This document shows positions 11,401-23,790 of a stretch of DNA of 64,000 nt, one piece after another (the first letter of the stretch is position 1; each line of letters begins with the position of its first letter). The notes under the pieces are model-generated. The model was not told the DNA's origin, made no database searches, and saw only the letters and a list, made by a program, of their open reading frames with translations. The stretch spans positions 1 to 64,000 of the forward strand of contig NW_025408681.1 in NCBI RefSeq assembly GCF_020360975.1, given 5' to 3'. The translations under genes and the position numbers were made by a program. The stretch is from Hirsutella rhossiliensis. Lineage: Eukaryota > Ascomycota > Sordariomycetes > Hypocreales > Ophiocordycipitaceae.

Positions 11401-14400
11401 GCCAAGCGCACTCCCACGTACACCTGCCTCAAGTATTCTCTGAAGGTGTCATCGAACGGGGGCAGATCAACAGAGACGGACAGCCTGCCGCTTCAAGGCA
11501 CCGTGGAAGATCGTCGAGGAGACAGGGTTCACAGAGGATGGTCTGCTTCAGATCCGGCGCAATCACCCGCTCGTCAACCGGTATAACAAGTCATTGGCGG
11601 TCGGCCTTCGCCACAATCACGACGTCTCGATGATCTTGACCAAAACCAAGGGCCTGGCCATGGTGTACTACATCACGAACTACGCCACCAAACTGGATAC
11701 GCCGATGTGGAGGCGCATTGCTCTCGCCACCGAGGTTGCCCGCCAACTCCGCGAAGCCGGTCGTCCGTCTCGCGCACCAGATCCCGCCCTGCCCGACAAC
11801 AGGCAGCAGGCAGTGTTGAACGAGCCGTCAATTCCTGATGAGAACGGCAAATCGGATCTTCTCCGAGCGACAACTCTCGGCCGTAGAGGTCTGTTACCAC
11901 CTCCTTGGATATGATACCGACTTTACCAACGTGCCGCATTGGTCTTTCCTGAACCTGACGGCGCTCTATTGGGCAATCTTTCGGCTATGGTCACATCTCC
12001 GCCATCAGGCCGGCGAGCTGACGGACGCTGAACAGCCCGCGGAGACAATCCGTCTGAGGCAAGGAGGGCGAACCCTTCTATACCTAGACGCGTATGCGTG
12101 GGGCCATGTTCTACGAGACTTATGCCTGTATGACTACATGTCAATGATTCATTTGGTGCGTCGAAAAGGTCGGAGTGAAGACGACTCTCATATTTTTCTC
12201 GATGGCCAGGATTCCGACTGTGACGACTGGATCCAAAAGCTTCGACGGCCCGACCAGTACGCCATCCCGATCTTCCAAGGATACATCAGCGACGACCATG
12301 AGGACGATCACCCAGTCTATATTAAGCGGTACGCTCTAAACCCCGGCACCGTTTTGGCTCTATCTGATAGCCGTGCAGAAATTCGGTCCTACACTTGGCG
12401 CTATTCGTCCCTTGGGAGAAGTTTATTTCTGAGAGCCAAGGCGACATAACCGACATATGGACGACGCATCGATCGGGGCTTTGTCCCCGCCTCGTTTCCA
12501 TGTCTCCAACATTGGTCTTTTGAGAAAATCTGCCGAAGACGCGCAAGGACGCGAAGCTCTGGGCCAGTCGGTCGGAGGGCGACGACACAATTGACGTCGA
12601 GTACCCACTTGACGACGGCCGCGATGAAGAAGAGCCTCCAGCGCTGGCTCATCGTCAGGCCTACAAAGCTCTGCTCCAGATTTTGCGAAATGCCGTGCAG
12701 GATACGGACGCCACAAAAGACTCACCCGTCCTTGGAGGTCTAATACACGATCTGTGCGAAGAGAACCCGGCTGAAGAAGAGCAACCTTTCGTCCAACGTC
12801 AAGAGGATCTGTACCGGAATATGCCCGATGATCAAGGTGACGCCTTGTGTCAATTCCCCATATCTCGAGACGATGTCCAAGCAGCCAAGGCCCAACAACT
12901 ATTGCATCTTCGGATGCTGGACGATATTGAGGGTGGTTCTCAGGGCACCGTACTATCCACGAATGGCGCCGACATTGACGATACCCTTGCTCGCTACGGC
13001 GATATGGAGTCCGCCGCTGCGCTCCCGGGCAGTGACTCAATGAACAAGGGCCTCGGATGCTTGTCGACGTCAGTCCGGCAACTAGCTTCGCGGAGATTGG
13101 ACACACCGCCGCGGCCAGCTTTACACTGAACTATCTACAGACCATGGCCCTTCAACTCGTTTGCCTGTTTCTGGACAGTATACTGCCAACCCGGACTCAG
13201 CCGGTCAGCATCTTCAATACACCGGCGGCCAGGTGGCACGGGAAAGTCGAGGATTATCGATGCCCTGAAGGGCGTGTTCGCGGCGAGGAACCAGCCGCAT
13301 CTTCTGCAGATAACCGGCACGTCGGGCAGTTCGGCGGCCCATATTGGCGGCACGACCATCCACTCGGCCTGTGGGTTAGATTCCCATCGCGATCCAAACA
13401 AACCGCCTCCCCTTCTCGGAGGCGAAGAAGTGGATCTGAAACAGAAGCTGTACTCGTGATTGACGAGGTCAGCATGCTGGGAGGAGCCACTCTGCACAAC
13501 GTCAGTCGTCACCTGCAGGCACTCCGTGACTGTCCGGACGAACCGTTTGGCGGCATGCCCGTCGTCCTACTGATGGGAGACTTCTACCAGTTCGCCCCCG
13601 TGCGGGAAACAAGCCTACTGATCATCAGACCGCCGGACCGAACAGAGACCCCTGCGACAGGCGACCATCTCTCACCACAGCGGCTGCAGATTGTGGCATC
13701 TGTTCAAAACCGTGGTGCTCCTCGAAGACCAAGTCCGCGCACGCAACGATCCCCAACCCGTGCACTCCTGGATCGAGTTCGTAACGGGCGCCAGACCCAT
13801 CAAGATCTGAGCTTGCTCAACGCCAACATTGTAGGACGCTCGCAAATCACCTTCCACGATGGTTTGCGCGCTATAACGCCGCTGAACCGCACCCGGTGGG
13901 CCCTCAACGAAGCTGTTGTGGGCTGGGCGCGCTTCAACAAGCGGCACATCCGTATCTTTGTCTCGACTCACACCTGGCGTAGCGGCGCGCTTTCTCCAGA
14001 CATCGTAGCGCGAACCGTCGGACAAGGCGACGACTCTGCCTGCAAAGTCCCCGGCGTCTTCTTCTACGCCCAGGGCATGCCCGTGGTTGTGAACAAGAAC
14101 ATCTACACTGGCCTGAAGGTTGTGAATGGGGCCGACTTTACCGCCGTGGACGTGATAATCGATCCCAATCACCCGGGATACTGCTTGGCCGATGACGACC
14201 ATCCACTTCGGGCCACCACTCGGCATTCTTCTGCAGTCCGAGGAGACGAAAGCCTTGGCGATACCGTCCTCCCTGTGGGGACGGTACTCATCCGCCCCAT
14301 GTCACATATACTTGACTCGACTAACTCACTTCAAGTTCTTGTCCGCAAGATGCACGCGACGTGGACTGCCCGTTGTACCAGCGTTCGTTCTCACTGATTA

Positions 14401-14674
14401 CAAAGCCCAGGGTAAAACGTTCGTCGAAGTACTGTTGGAGCTGCGTGGAAATCGTGTGATCAATGGTGAACCCTCCAAGTGCGATTTTACGAGCCTCTAC
14501 GTCCAACTGTCCAGGTGCACCTCGCTTCGGGGCATCAAGCTTCTTGGTCCCGTGAGGTACCATGATTTCATTGGCAATGGGCTGGATCAGGCCATACTTG
14601 ATGGAATGCAGAGACTCAAGAACTTGGCCGCAGAAACGAGACGGTTATACGAGGACCATAGTTTCGAAAAATAG
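8485..14674 (+). pseudogene. H1 Helitron Rep-helicase, many frameshifts
   Basis: Rolling-circle transposase with a helicase, broken by more than ten frame changes. The start is taken at the ATG at 8485 because H2 has the same start (MPREHPV). After a low-complexity Arg/Pro region come FYQAFTDERTLPISH and a CxxC-rich DUF6570-like domain (about 9230-9690). The Helitron N-terminal domain lies at 10530-10920. The HUH motif appears as HLHG at 11140-11151, and the tyrosine segment YITNYATK near 11670. The PIF1-like helicase has a Walker A at about 13225-13250 (one base short in the GGC/CC run), Walker B VLVIDEVSMLGG near 13450, GDFYQFAP near 13580, and the C-terminal DYKAQGKTF and QLSRCTSLRG motifs. 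Closest relative in the window is H2. Confidence 0.85.
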
Positions 14675-14682
14675 CTATCCCT

Positions 14683-15412
14683 TCACCGCCGACCAAGCAT
14701 GGCTGCTGACATGTCCATCATATGCGACTTCATCCCCTCTGCTTTACCCTGCTCCATCGCGGCCATCATTTGCCTCATCCCCGTCCCGCTTGTCCCGCCC
14801 GGAGCTCGACCGTACACGGACTCAGCAAACATCCGAAGCTGCATCGGGAATCGGGAATCCCCATAATGCTCGATGATGTCGCTCTTTTCCACCGCGCTTC
14901 GTAGGTCGTGCCATTGCGATGGGGTCATACCGAGTGTCTCGCACTTTCTTCTTCTTTGCATCCCACCACGGCGGCAGTAACGCGGACAACGCTCGACGCG
15001 CTCCAGGAAGCGCTTAAGCCACGCAGCCCATTGGCGGCACCACCATATATGCTATCCGCGTCTGCTTCGCCTTCAATGTTGTACATATCCTCAACGCGCA
15101 GTCGGTAGGCGTCGATCAGCAGCCCGTAGACATCTCTTTCCGATCGATCATGCAGCCAAGTGCGATTTTCAAGACGCGTGAAGGGGCGGATGACGCCCTG
15201 TTCCAACCCCTCGGAGGCGATAACTTTGCCGTTGTAGGCCCATCTTGAAACGATGTCGTGGCGTCGGCCTGTTTGCCACAAACCTTCTTATGGACCTTCC
15301 AGTCTGCCTTCTGGCAATCCCTGGAGCAGTACGGCGTTGTGGAACATTTCGCGCACCTCTTGAGGGCGACTTCAGGCGGCGACTTCTTGCAGCTATTGCA
15401 CTCGAGGGCCAT
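14683..15412 (-). pseudogene. MYND zinc-finger protein, frameshifted
   Basis: On the minus strand from ATG 15412, the N-terminus is a complete MYND-type zinc finger: CNSCKKSPPEVALKRCAKC, then CSRDCQKADWKVHKKVC, with the usual seven Cys and one His spacing. The body continues in other frames: GVIRPFTRLENRTWLHDRSE, RVEDMYNIEGEADADSIYGG, then LLPPWWDAKKKK, then CETLGMTPSQWHDLRSAVEK, ending MLGRR at 14683. Frame changes lie near 15210, 15018, 14985 and 14950. The frames together would give a roughly 230-residue fungal MYND protein, a type usually of unknown function. It ends 9 bp from the stop of the Helitron H1 gene, tail to tail. Either H1 stopped exactly there or the gene was captured by the Helitron. 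Confidence 0.8.
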
Positions 15413-15610
15413 GATGACCTAATTCCGATGACCAAATCGTTGAAGAATTGCTTTCTGAAAAGACCGCATAATTGAAGCTCATTTTATGCCGCAGGAGGGC
15501 TAGCTTAGGCTTAAACGGGTAAGGTGCTGCAGCCGCACTACCACCAGACTTGTTGTGCCTTTCCAAAACCAACCCGAATGCTCGCGCTTTGACTACGCCC
15601 AACTCTCGTC

Positions 15611-15696
15611 CCGTTCCTCAAGGCATTGGCGGACCCTGGAAGGGGCCGGTCTCTCCTGTTCCTCAAGCATTGGCGGACCCTGGAAGGCCGGTCTCC
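15611..15696 (+). repeat. Tandem 5' module of Helitron H2
   Basis: Two adjacent units of about 40-45 bp, each starting with GTTCCTCAAG or close to it and containing ATTGGCGGACCCTGGAAGG and CCGGTCTCC. Single units occur at 26611-26655 (H3) and 32698-32742. Confidence 0.8.
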
Positions 15697-15899
15697 ATGC
15701 CGCTCCGTGCCCTCCAGCCACTCTTCACCGCCACCTGTACTGTCCCCACCAACTTCCTGTTCTGTTGCCCGCCCGGGCCCACTCCCCGGGGTCCCGGGAG
15801 GGGCCTCCCGGCCGGCGGGGCAAAGGTCTTGACCTTGACCTAATCGCTCCGCCAACTCTCCTTTCTCGTAGCAATTGTTCACAGCCATCCCCGTGCACC

Positions 15900-18800
15900 A
15901 TGCCGCGAGAACATCCAGTCAAAATCTCACCTGAGGAGGTTCGCCGCACTTTGGGTGATCTTGAATCGCAGAGATCCCAGCAGCGCCGTTCCTATCAGCG
16001 ACCTTCACCGCTTATTAGGGTTCCCACGACGAGATCCTCCGCGTCTTGCACGATATGGACCGCCAGCGCGCTGAAGAACGAAGCCGCCACCGTGAAGCTC
16101 AATTCCAATATACCGCACACACGCAGCAGCCGAACAACCCATCCCGAGACGACCTCGAGAAGAGCAAGCGCCTCCACTCCACCCCAACGCAGCCAAAACA
16201 CTTCCCTACAAGACACACGCAGCCGCCAGCGACTGCATCACCGAGACGACCTAGAGAGGGGCAAGCACCCCCCACTCCACCACCCACGCAGCTAAGGCGC
16301 TCCTCCAAAAGACACACGCAGCCGCCGGCCGCTCCATCACCGAAACGACACAGAGAAGAGGAGACACCTCCCACTCCACCCCCCACGCAGCCAAAGCGCT
16401 CCTTTAAAAGTCACATGCAGACGCCAGCCTCTCCATCCCCGAGTCGATCCAGAGCGGAACAATCGCTTCGCCCTTCATCGCTCACGCGGACGGGGCGCTT
16501 CCCCACGAGGCCCGGGCCTACGCGAGAAACCGTTCAACTCCAGCGAGACTCTGTCAAGTCTACCTTACATCACTATGACGCCTGTTTCCGCTCTAAAGAG
16601 CAGGCATCGTCAACAAGATCCTGGTGCAACGAAGTTCCACTTGCCCTTCAGGTAGCAGCTCCTAGATCGTTCTACCAGGCGTTTACGGATGAGAGGACGT
16701 TGCCGATTTCTCACTGCGTCTTCTGCTAGAAAGGCCCCACCTTGCGAGCTCTCAACCATGCAGTGGAGGAGTCGATTGTCACCCTCCCTGCTGCAGGCGA
16801 CCAGGACCATCCAGAAGTGTGACGCTTGCCTTCCGCCGCACGAGCGCGCGGAGTTGACGTATGCCGCGAGTGTCGCGCCAGCTTCGACGGTGGACGGCTG
16901 CCAAAGCCTGCTCGGTCAACAATATGGCCATCGGTTGCGAACATCGGTACCCTGGCGAGCTTGATGACCTCTCTCCCGTTGAGGAGAGACTCATTGCCTT
17001 GCATGCGCCCTTTGGCTATATCACCAAGTTCACAGTCGACAACAAGACCTGTTCGGGAATTAGCTACCGCAAGCACGTGAAAGGACATATCGTCGTCTTT
17101 CCGAACAAGGTGGACGATCTTGTACCATGGTTCTTCCCTATCCCTTACTATAGGCCATTAAGAACATCCACGTCTCTTGGAGCGGTTCGGCTAAGCCTGG
17201 CTCCGCAGACGTCAGACACCTGCTTCAGGTGCGCAGATCTCGAGTGGCAGCTGCCCTGGCATGGCTGCAGAGGAACAACCCGCTTTACGAGGATATCGCG
17301 ATCAACCAAGCAGAGATAGACGGCTGGCAGTATGCCGACGGCTCCAGTGTTCCGACTCTCATCATGGACCGCATGCGAAGAGAGGAACCGTCGACCGTTG
17401 AGAAGACACAAACGGACCACATAGTCCCGGATACTGATCGAGGCTTGGAGGAAAGTAGCTTCAGAAGTATCGATGATCTCGTGAACTCGATCGATCCTCC
17501 TTTCGACGCTGAATCTTGCGATTTCGACCGTACTCTGTCGACTGACCAGACTCAACCCTTCCCTGGTGACCCGGCGACTCCTGTCCCCGACTCGGCTGCC
17601 GTCGGCCTGGAAGTTGACACCGTCTGTGAGACGTCGACGTCCGGCATGTTTCCTCTCGATGGACCGGCTGCCTTCGCGGAGACCGATAAACTGTCGTTTC
17701 TGGCCGACATCGTCAACACCAATCCGGACCGACATGGCATCTCTGTGCCGTGCGTTATGCAGGTCCAGACTACGGGAGACCAGCCGTTCGTCCGAGTGGA
17801 GCGTGGTGCGGATTTTGCAGACAACCTGCACGAAGATTTCTTCCTCGAACATTTCCGAAGCTTTTTCCGTGGGAAGGGCGGCCCGAAATCGAAGGGCGAC
17901 TCGAGTCATAGCCGACAAAGCGACACTCCCGACCATCGTCCGAATCACTCTCTCCAGTACTGGACCAGATACGTATTGCAACGGCATGGTGGCCGATTCG
18001 CCGCCCATCCTGTCTTTTGTTTCTTGGTATTCAACACCTCCTTCGCTCCTCCAACCGCCGCATCAGCATGGTCCGTGTCGCTAAAGATTCCTTCCACAGA
18101 CTTGAGCAAGCCTATGCGAACTTGACCGAGGACCGGCTGAAGAGGGCCGAGGCGGAGATGCGGAGACAAGGACAACGTCGGACCCCGACATATCGGTCTT
18201 GCTTCGCGAGCTGTCGATCTTTGGCTATGCACAGCCGCTCTCGAACGAATCCCGTTTACTTATGCGGAGGAAGATACAAGCTCTGACATCCGCGCCGGTA
18301 TGCCTGCAATCTGGATTACTATCAGTCCTAACGACATTAATAATCCGGTAAAGATGAAGCTTGCCATTCATAGGCTCCACGATTATGAGTCTGCAAAGGA
18401 ACTTTTGGCCGATCTCCATGAAAAGTACGACAGAATCGCCCTCAGCACCATGGATCCAGTTAGCTCGGCCATCTTCTTCCATCGGGAAGTATCCTTATTC
18501 TTTGAAAAGTACGTCAATGCGGGCCAGGAGTCGGTATTCGGGAAGATTAGCCACTACTACGCCACGGTGGAAACGAACGAGCGAGGCAGCCTCCACTTGC
18601 ATGGACTTCTCTGGCTGGACGGCAACATGCGGTTACCGAACCTGATAGGCGACATGGCCAATCCCGCGGAAGAAGCATATCGTGCCCAGGTGATCCGATA
18701 CGTAGACTCCGTCTTTCGCGAGTGTCTAGATGAAGATGCCGGGAAAGCCGTGCGACAGGAGAGAAGCCCATCCACCCCGTGGAGGAGGTCATGGCTAGCA

Positions 18801-20460
18801 CCTCGGCTCTCACTGCGGCCTTCGACGACGAATCCAACTTCATCGCGTACTGTTGCCAGTGCACTCCACACGTACACCTGCCTCAAGTATTCTCTCAAGG
18901 GATCGTCGAACAGGTACAGATCCACAGAGACGGACAGCCTGCCGCTTCAAAGCACCTTGGAAAATCGTCGACGAGACGGGGTTCACAGAGGACGGCCTGC
19001 TTCAGATCCGGCGCAACCACCCACTCGTCAATCGGTATAACAAGTCATTGGCGGTCGGCCTTCGCCATAATCACGACGTCTCGATGATCTTGACCAAAAC
19101 CAAGGGCCTGGCCATGGTGTACTACATCACGAACTACGCCACCAAACTGGAAACGCCGATGTGGAAACGCATTGCTCTTGCCGCCGAGGTTGCCCGCCAA
19201 CTTCGCGAAGCCGGTGGTACGAGGCTTCGCACGCCAGGTCCCACCCTGCCCGACGACAGGCAGCAGGTAGTTTTGAATGAAAGCCGTCAGTTCCTGATGA
19301 GAACGGCAAATCGGATCTTCTCCGAGCGACAACTCTCGGCTGTGGAGGTCTGTTACCATCTACTTGGATATGACACCGACTTTACCAACGTGCCGCATTG
19401 GTCTTTCCTGAACCTGACGGCGCTCTACTGGACAATCTTTCGGCTATGGGCGCATCTCCGCCATCAGGCCGGCGAGCTCACGGACGCCGAACAGCCCCGG
19501 AGACCATCCTCTGAGGCAGGAGGGCGAACCCTTCTATGCCTAGATGTGTACGCCTACCGCGGTCATGTTCTACAAGACTTATGCCTGTATGACTACATGT
19601 CAATGGTTCACTTGGTGCGTCGAAATGGTCCGAGTGAAGATGAGTCTCGCATTTTTCTCGATGGGCAGGGCTCCGACCGTGACGGCTGGATGCAAAAGCT
19701 TCGACGGCCCGACCAGTACGCCGTCCCGATCTTCCAAGGATACATCAGCGACGACCATGAGGACGATCACCCAGTGTATGTTAAGCGGTACGCTCTAACC
19801 CCCCGGCACCATTTTTGGCTCCGTCTGACTACCTGTGCAGAAATTCTGTCCTACATTTGGCGTTATTCGTCCCTTGGGAAAACTTCATTTCTGAGAGCCA
19901 AGGCGATATAACCAGCATATGGACGAGGCATCGAGCGGGGCTTTGTCCTCGCCTCCGTTTCCATGTCTCCAATATTTGTCTTTTGAGAAAGTCTGCCGAG
20001 GATGCGCGCAAGGACGCGAAGCTCTGGGCCAGTCGATCGGAGGGCGACGACACAATTGACGTCGAGTACCCACTTGACGCTGGCCGCTGCGAAGAGGAGC
20101 CTCCAGCGATGGCTCATCGTCAGGCCTACAAAGCTCTACTCCAGATTTTGCGAAATGCCGTGCAGGATACAGACGCCACGAAAGACTCACCGTCCTTGGA
20201 GGTTTAATACGCGATCTGTGCGAAGAGAACCCGGCTGAAGAGGAGCAACCTTTTGTGCAACGTCAGGAGGATTTGTACCGGAATATACCCCATGATCAAG
20301 GTGACGCCTTGTGCCAATTTCAATATCTCGAGACGATGTCCAGGCAGCGGCCAAGGCCCAACAACTATTGCATCTTCGGATGCTAGACGACATGAGGGTG
20401 GTTCTCAGGGGACCATCCTTTCCACGGACGGCGCCGACATCGACGATACCCTAGCTCGCT
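15900..20460 (+). pseudogene. H2 Helitron Rep half, 5' of the hAT insertion
   Basis: Start ATG at 15900 gives MPREHPVKISPEEVRRTLGD, in frame for longer than in H1. A Pro/Arg/Gln-rich N-terminal region with repeated HTQPPA-type segments follows (to about 16480). Next are FYQAFTDERTLPISHCVFC and the CxxC-rich DUF6570-like domain to about 17130. An acidic linker leads to the Helitron N-terminal domain (about 17950-18600). The HUH motif is HLHG at 18594-18605. The Y segment is GLAMVYYITNYATK near 19110-19140. The region up to the insertion carries RYGCR-poor linker sequence homologous to H1 12.4-13.0 kb. Frame changes interrupt it about ten times. The product would act as the nicking and strand-transfer domain of a rolling-circle transposase. 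Confidence 0.85.
20453..20460. repeat. 8-bp target duplication, left
   Basis: AGCTCGCT, identical to 23783-23790 on the other side of the hAT. Confidence 0.95.
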
Positions 20461-20951
20461 CAGTGATCGGAATGGTCCGGTATGAGTTGGTATTGGTATG
20501 GTAAATACCGCCAAGACCTGGTATGGTTTGACAAAACTTGATACCATGGTATTACCGGTATACCGAATCATACCAGTAACGCTAAAAATAAGCTCAGGTA
20601 AGAGGCTCACTGCGGAGAATGACCAGGCAGAATCCGAGCGGCGATGATTCCAGTGTCATCTGTAGGGCTTATTGACCAGTTTTCTGCCAGTTTATCTACT
20701 CCATTCAATCATGAATACCATCATCCTCACAATAAGTTATCGACCTGGCTACCTTGGTCAGGTCGATCCGGCACCGAACGGATGCTTTTCGTCTTTGCTG
20801 CCGGGTAGCTATCCCAGGAAGGCACGAAGGTAAGGCTAGTGTTAGTGCGTATTAGAAAGTACTTCATTGCACCCAGTTTTATGAGTTCTTCCATGTAGGA
20901 CGGAGCATGACCTAACGTATCACTGGCCAGACTTGTCAATCGCGTCGTCGG

Positions 20952-21010
20952 AGGGACAGGAAAAGCTTAAATGATCCTTTCAGGGACAGGAAAGCTTAAA
21001 TGATCCTTTC
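20952..21010 (+). repeat. Tandem duplication of about 30 bp inside the hAT
   Basis: AGGGACAGGAAAAGCTTAAA and its continuation to CTTTC occurs twice back to back; the second copy has one A fewer in the A run. It lies in the 5' non-coding part of the element. Confidence 0.9.
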
Positions 21011-21299
21011 AATCGAATTACTTCCGTGATGTTGGAGCCCGAAAATTTTTACGTTAGGCTAGTTGGACGATGGACCAAGATCGAATGATCGAAAGCCACC
21101 ATAGTGACCATACCTTAACTGGTGTATGTCATGATCATGGAATCTCCAGCGCCAACCTCGCCATCTTCGTTTACGACAAGTTCAGCATCAATCCGCTCCA
21201 GATCTCCTGCATCGTGTCCCGCGCCACACTTTTCCGCTACGACGCCATCGTCTAATTCTGTCCGTTATCCTGAGCCTCCGGACGAATTCGTACAAGACC

Positions 21300-23604
21300 A
21301 TGTCACGTACCTGCGTCGCGCGACGACGACGAAGAAGGCAGCTCGTCTCGGCTCGTTCGCATGTGTGGAAGTACGGTCTTCATTACATCCGAGACAGTGA
21401 CAAGAAAGAGGTATACTACTGTCACGAATGTGCGATCGGAAAGTATAAGCAAGAGTTATTTGTGATCAATGGCACGTCGGGAGTGAGAAATCATCTCGAA
21501 CAGAGGCACCAGATTGATCCACAAAGCGGCCTGAGGAAACGCGGTGCGACACGGGCGTCTGTATTGGAGCAACAGAAAAGCGCAGCTGCTAGTAGCAATT
21601 TTTTCTGGAAAGATACCGTTGAGAGGTTCAAAGAGCTTTTGATTCGTTGGGTTGTGTACTGCCATATTGCTTTCTTCCAGTTGGAGAACCAGTACTTCCG
21701 AGAGCTACTCTTCTTTCTGAACCCTGCTCTACTTAATCACCTCCCAAAGGCTGCGAAAACAATTCGAGGTTGGGTTATGGATGCGTTCCTGTCGAAGAAG
21801 CAACAGCTGAAAGAGGACCTCCAGCGGTCGCGGTAGAATCTCCATCTCCTTCGACCTCTGGACCTCGCCAAACCCGTACGCAATCCTGGGTGTCGTCGCC
21901 ATGTGGATTGACGCCACCGGCAAGCGACGAAGTACCGTCCTGGGCATGCGACGCGTTCATGGCGAGCACAGTGGCGAGAATCTTGGGTCGACCGTTCTCG
22001 AATTATTGACGGAATATGACATTGGCGGAGATCAGATTGGATACTTCATGCTGGACAATGCTTCATCCAATGATACCGCTGTTGAGTTTATACTCAAGGA
22101 GCTCTGCCCATGGATGAAGCCGCAACAGCGTCGCCATCGCCGACTGCGCTGCTTGGGTCACATTGTCAACCTCTGCTGCCAGGCGTTTCTCATGGGTCGA
22201 AATTGTGAGAAGCATTTGGCGAAGCTTGAAAAGCACCACCAGCGCGGAGATTACGTGAAGGTAGAGGAGCTGTGGAAGAAGTTTGGATGTTTAGGCCGGC
22301 TCCATAACCTTGTGCGGTACATCCGGCTTACTCCTCAAAGGCGGGAGGAGTTTGCAGCAATTATTATCGGCGGCCATCTCTCCGAATTCGATGGGCTCGA
22401 GCTTATCCAGAACAACTCCACACGCTGGAATTCGTGGTTTCATTCGATCACACGAGCGTTAAATGTTCGAGAACGTTTGGAAATCTTCTCAGCTCGTCAT
22501 GTACCAGGAGAGGGTCTCAAGGGATTTCGAACTTCAAACTAGATGGACAGCACTGGTTCGAGCTTGAAAAGATCGAGCTCGCACTAAAAGACTTCTTCGC
22601 GGCAACTATGCTTGCTGAAGGAAACAAGACATCCCTCGCTGACTGGTTTTCGACTTTGGACTGTCTTCTCCGCGAGATCAACGAGACGAAGGTGTGACGG
22701 TACAAGTGCACGAACAAGGTCGGGTGCGACTTGGGTAAAGTGATTGTCTACGAAGAGAGAAGGAGGTTCCTAAGGAAGACTCTGACTTTCGCTATTTACA
22801 TGAATCAAAGTGAGACATTTCATAAAGTATGAAAGTCACATGATCGTTCCCTCACAGAAGGATCACTACCATGACATTCACGAGGAAGACGACGACGACA
22901 ACTTCACGTGGAGGTATCTCCAAGGTTGTGCAGATGCTGCGTGGTCAAAGTGCGAGGAGTATTACAGCAACCGACAACGGAATTGGCAACATCGATTTCC
23001 TGAAGATACTGATCTTCCGCCAGCGTATTACGCAGCTCAAGTACTCAATCCGTATCGAAAGTGGGCATGGTTCAGGCAAGAATGGGTTCTTCAGGGCGAC
23101 GAAGGAAGACAGAAGTGGTATGAAAGCGCACAGCTGGCGGTGAAGCAGCTCTGGGAGACAGAGTATAAGGAAAGTACCCTGTTGAGGCGCTACCACCTCC
23201 AGTCAGGAAGGACAAGGATCCAGACCCAGCATTCGATCGGCAGAGGAACATAAGCGCATTCGCATAGACGGCCCGGCTGCTGCCACCGATCTGTATGAGC
23301 AGTATATTTCGACCGACCGGCTGCATGACGAGGAGGCAGGTTGCGATGAGGCCATCGCCTATTGGCTATCCGTTATGACTCGCAAAGAGACCTCGCCCGC
23401 TTCGCTCTGGATCTATTTGCGGTTTCCCCAATGTCATATGAGTGCGAACGGCTGTTTAGTAGCGCAAAGCTTGGTATAGTTGATCGTCGAGGTAGGCTTA
23501 AGGCAGATATCATAGAGGCTTGTGAGTGTCTACGTGCCTGGTATGGGAAGCCTCGGGCTGAGGATAGCGAAGATAGCGGGGATAGCGAGAATGAAAGCGA
23601 ATAA
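21300..23604 (+). pseudogene. hAT transposase with BED finger, frameshifted
   Basis: The N-terminal frame (21300-21833) carries a BED-type zinc finger: VWKYGLHYI ... YYCHECAIGKY ... GVRNHLEQRH. One base is out of step near 21833. The next frame then reads RISISFDLWTSPNPYAILGV and VVAMWIDATGKRR, where FDLWTS holds the first catalytic Asp. HGEHSGENL, YFMLDNASSNDT (second Asp) and LRCLGHIVNLCCQ follow, then NNSTRWNSW, with frame changes near 22510 and 22700-22810. The insertion-domain region is at 22810-23250. The C-terminal dimerisation domain is at 23362-23604 (LARFALDLFAVSPMSYECER then LFSSAKLGIVDRRGRL). All hAT landmarks are present in order, so loss of function rests only on frame changes. 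It would have moved the surrounding element and related non-autonomous copies. Confidence 0.9.
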
Positions 23605-23782
23605 GCGATCAAGTTGACAGCTAGTAGCCAATACATTTCCTATTTTTGCAACCCGCCTCATTCTGAGCGGTCTTGGCGGGATTACTGGTATTACCGGTAA
23701 GCCATACCGGTAAGGATATCAGCAGGTGGTATGGTATGGTATAGAGGTCATACCATACCATACCGGACCATTCCGATCACTG

Positions 23783-23790
23783 AGCTCGCT
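23783..23790. repeat. 8-bp target duplication, right
   Basis: AGCTCGCT, identical to 20453-20460; the Helitron frame resumes right after it. Confidence 0.95.

Larger units (their letters stand above)
8190..14674 (+). mobile_element. Helitron H1 (Rep-helicase element, 3' side abuts a host gene relic)
   Basis: First of three related Helitrons in the same orientation. The 5' border is approximate: homology with H2 is clear from about 8320, and upstream lie two copies of a short module (TGCCTTGAGGAACGAA) also found at a Helitron fragment at 34.9 kb. The coding part spans an N-terminal cysteine-rich region, an HUH/Y replication initiator and a PIF1-like helicase. The coding frame ends at 14674, and only nine bases later the stop of an oppositely oriented MYND gene begins. 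I could not place a hairpin plus CTRR 3' terminus. Confidence 0.85.
20461..23782 (+). mobile_element. hAT transposon inserted in Helitron H2
   Basis: Complete hAT element. The ends are perfect 24-bp inverted repeats starting CAGTGATCGGAATGGTCCGG. They are flanked by identical 8-bp duplications AGCTCGCT (20453-20460 and 23783-23790), the hallmark of hAT insertion. The flanking Helitron sequence joins correctly when the element and one duplication are removed. Subterminal DNA on both sides is crowded with GGTATGG/CCATACC words, likely transposase binding sites. A BED-finger hAT transposase is encoded on the + strand but is broken. Confidence 0.95.

Noticed and set aside
12423..13106. 227-residue minus-strand frame
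   Set aside because: Antisense to the Helitron H1 linker and helicase start; the + strand is supported by homology with H2 and H3.
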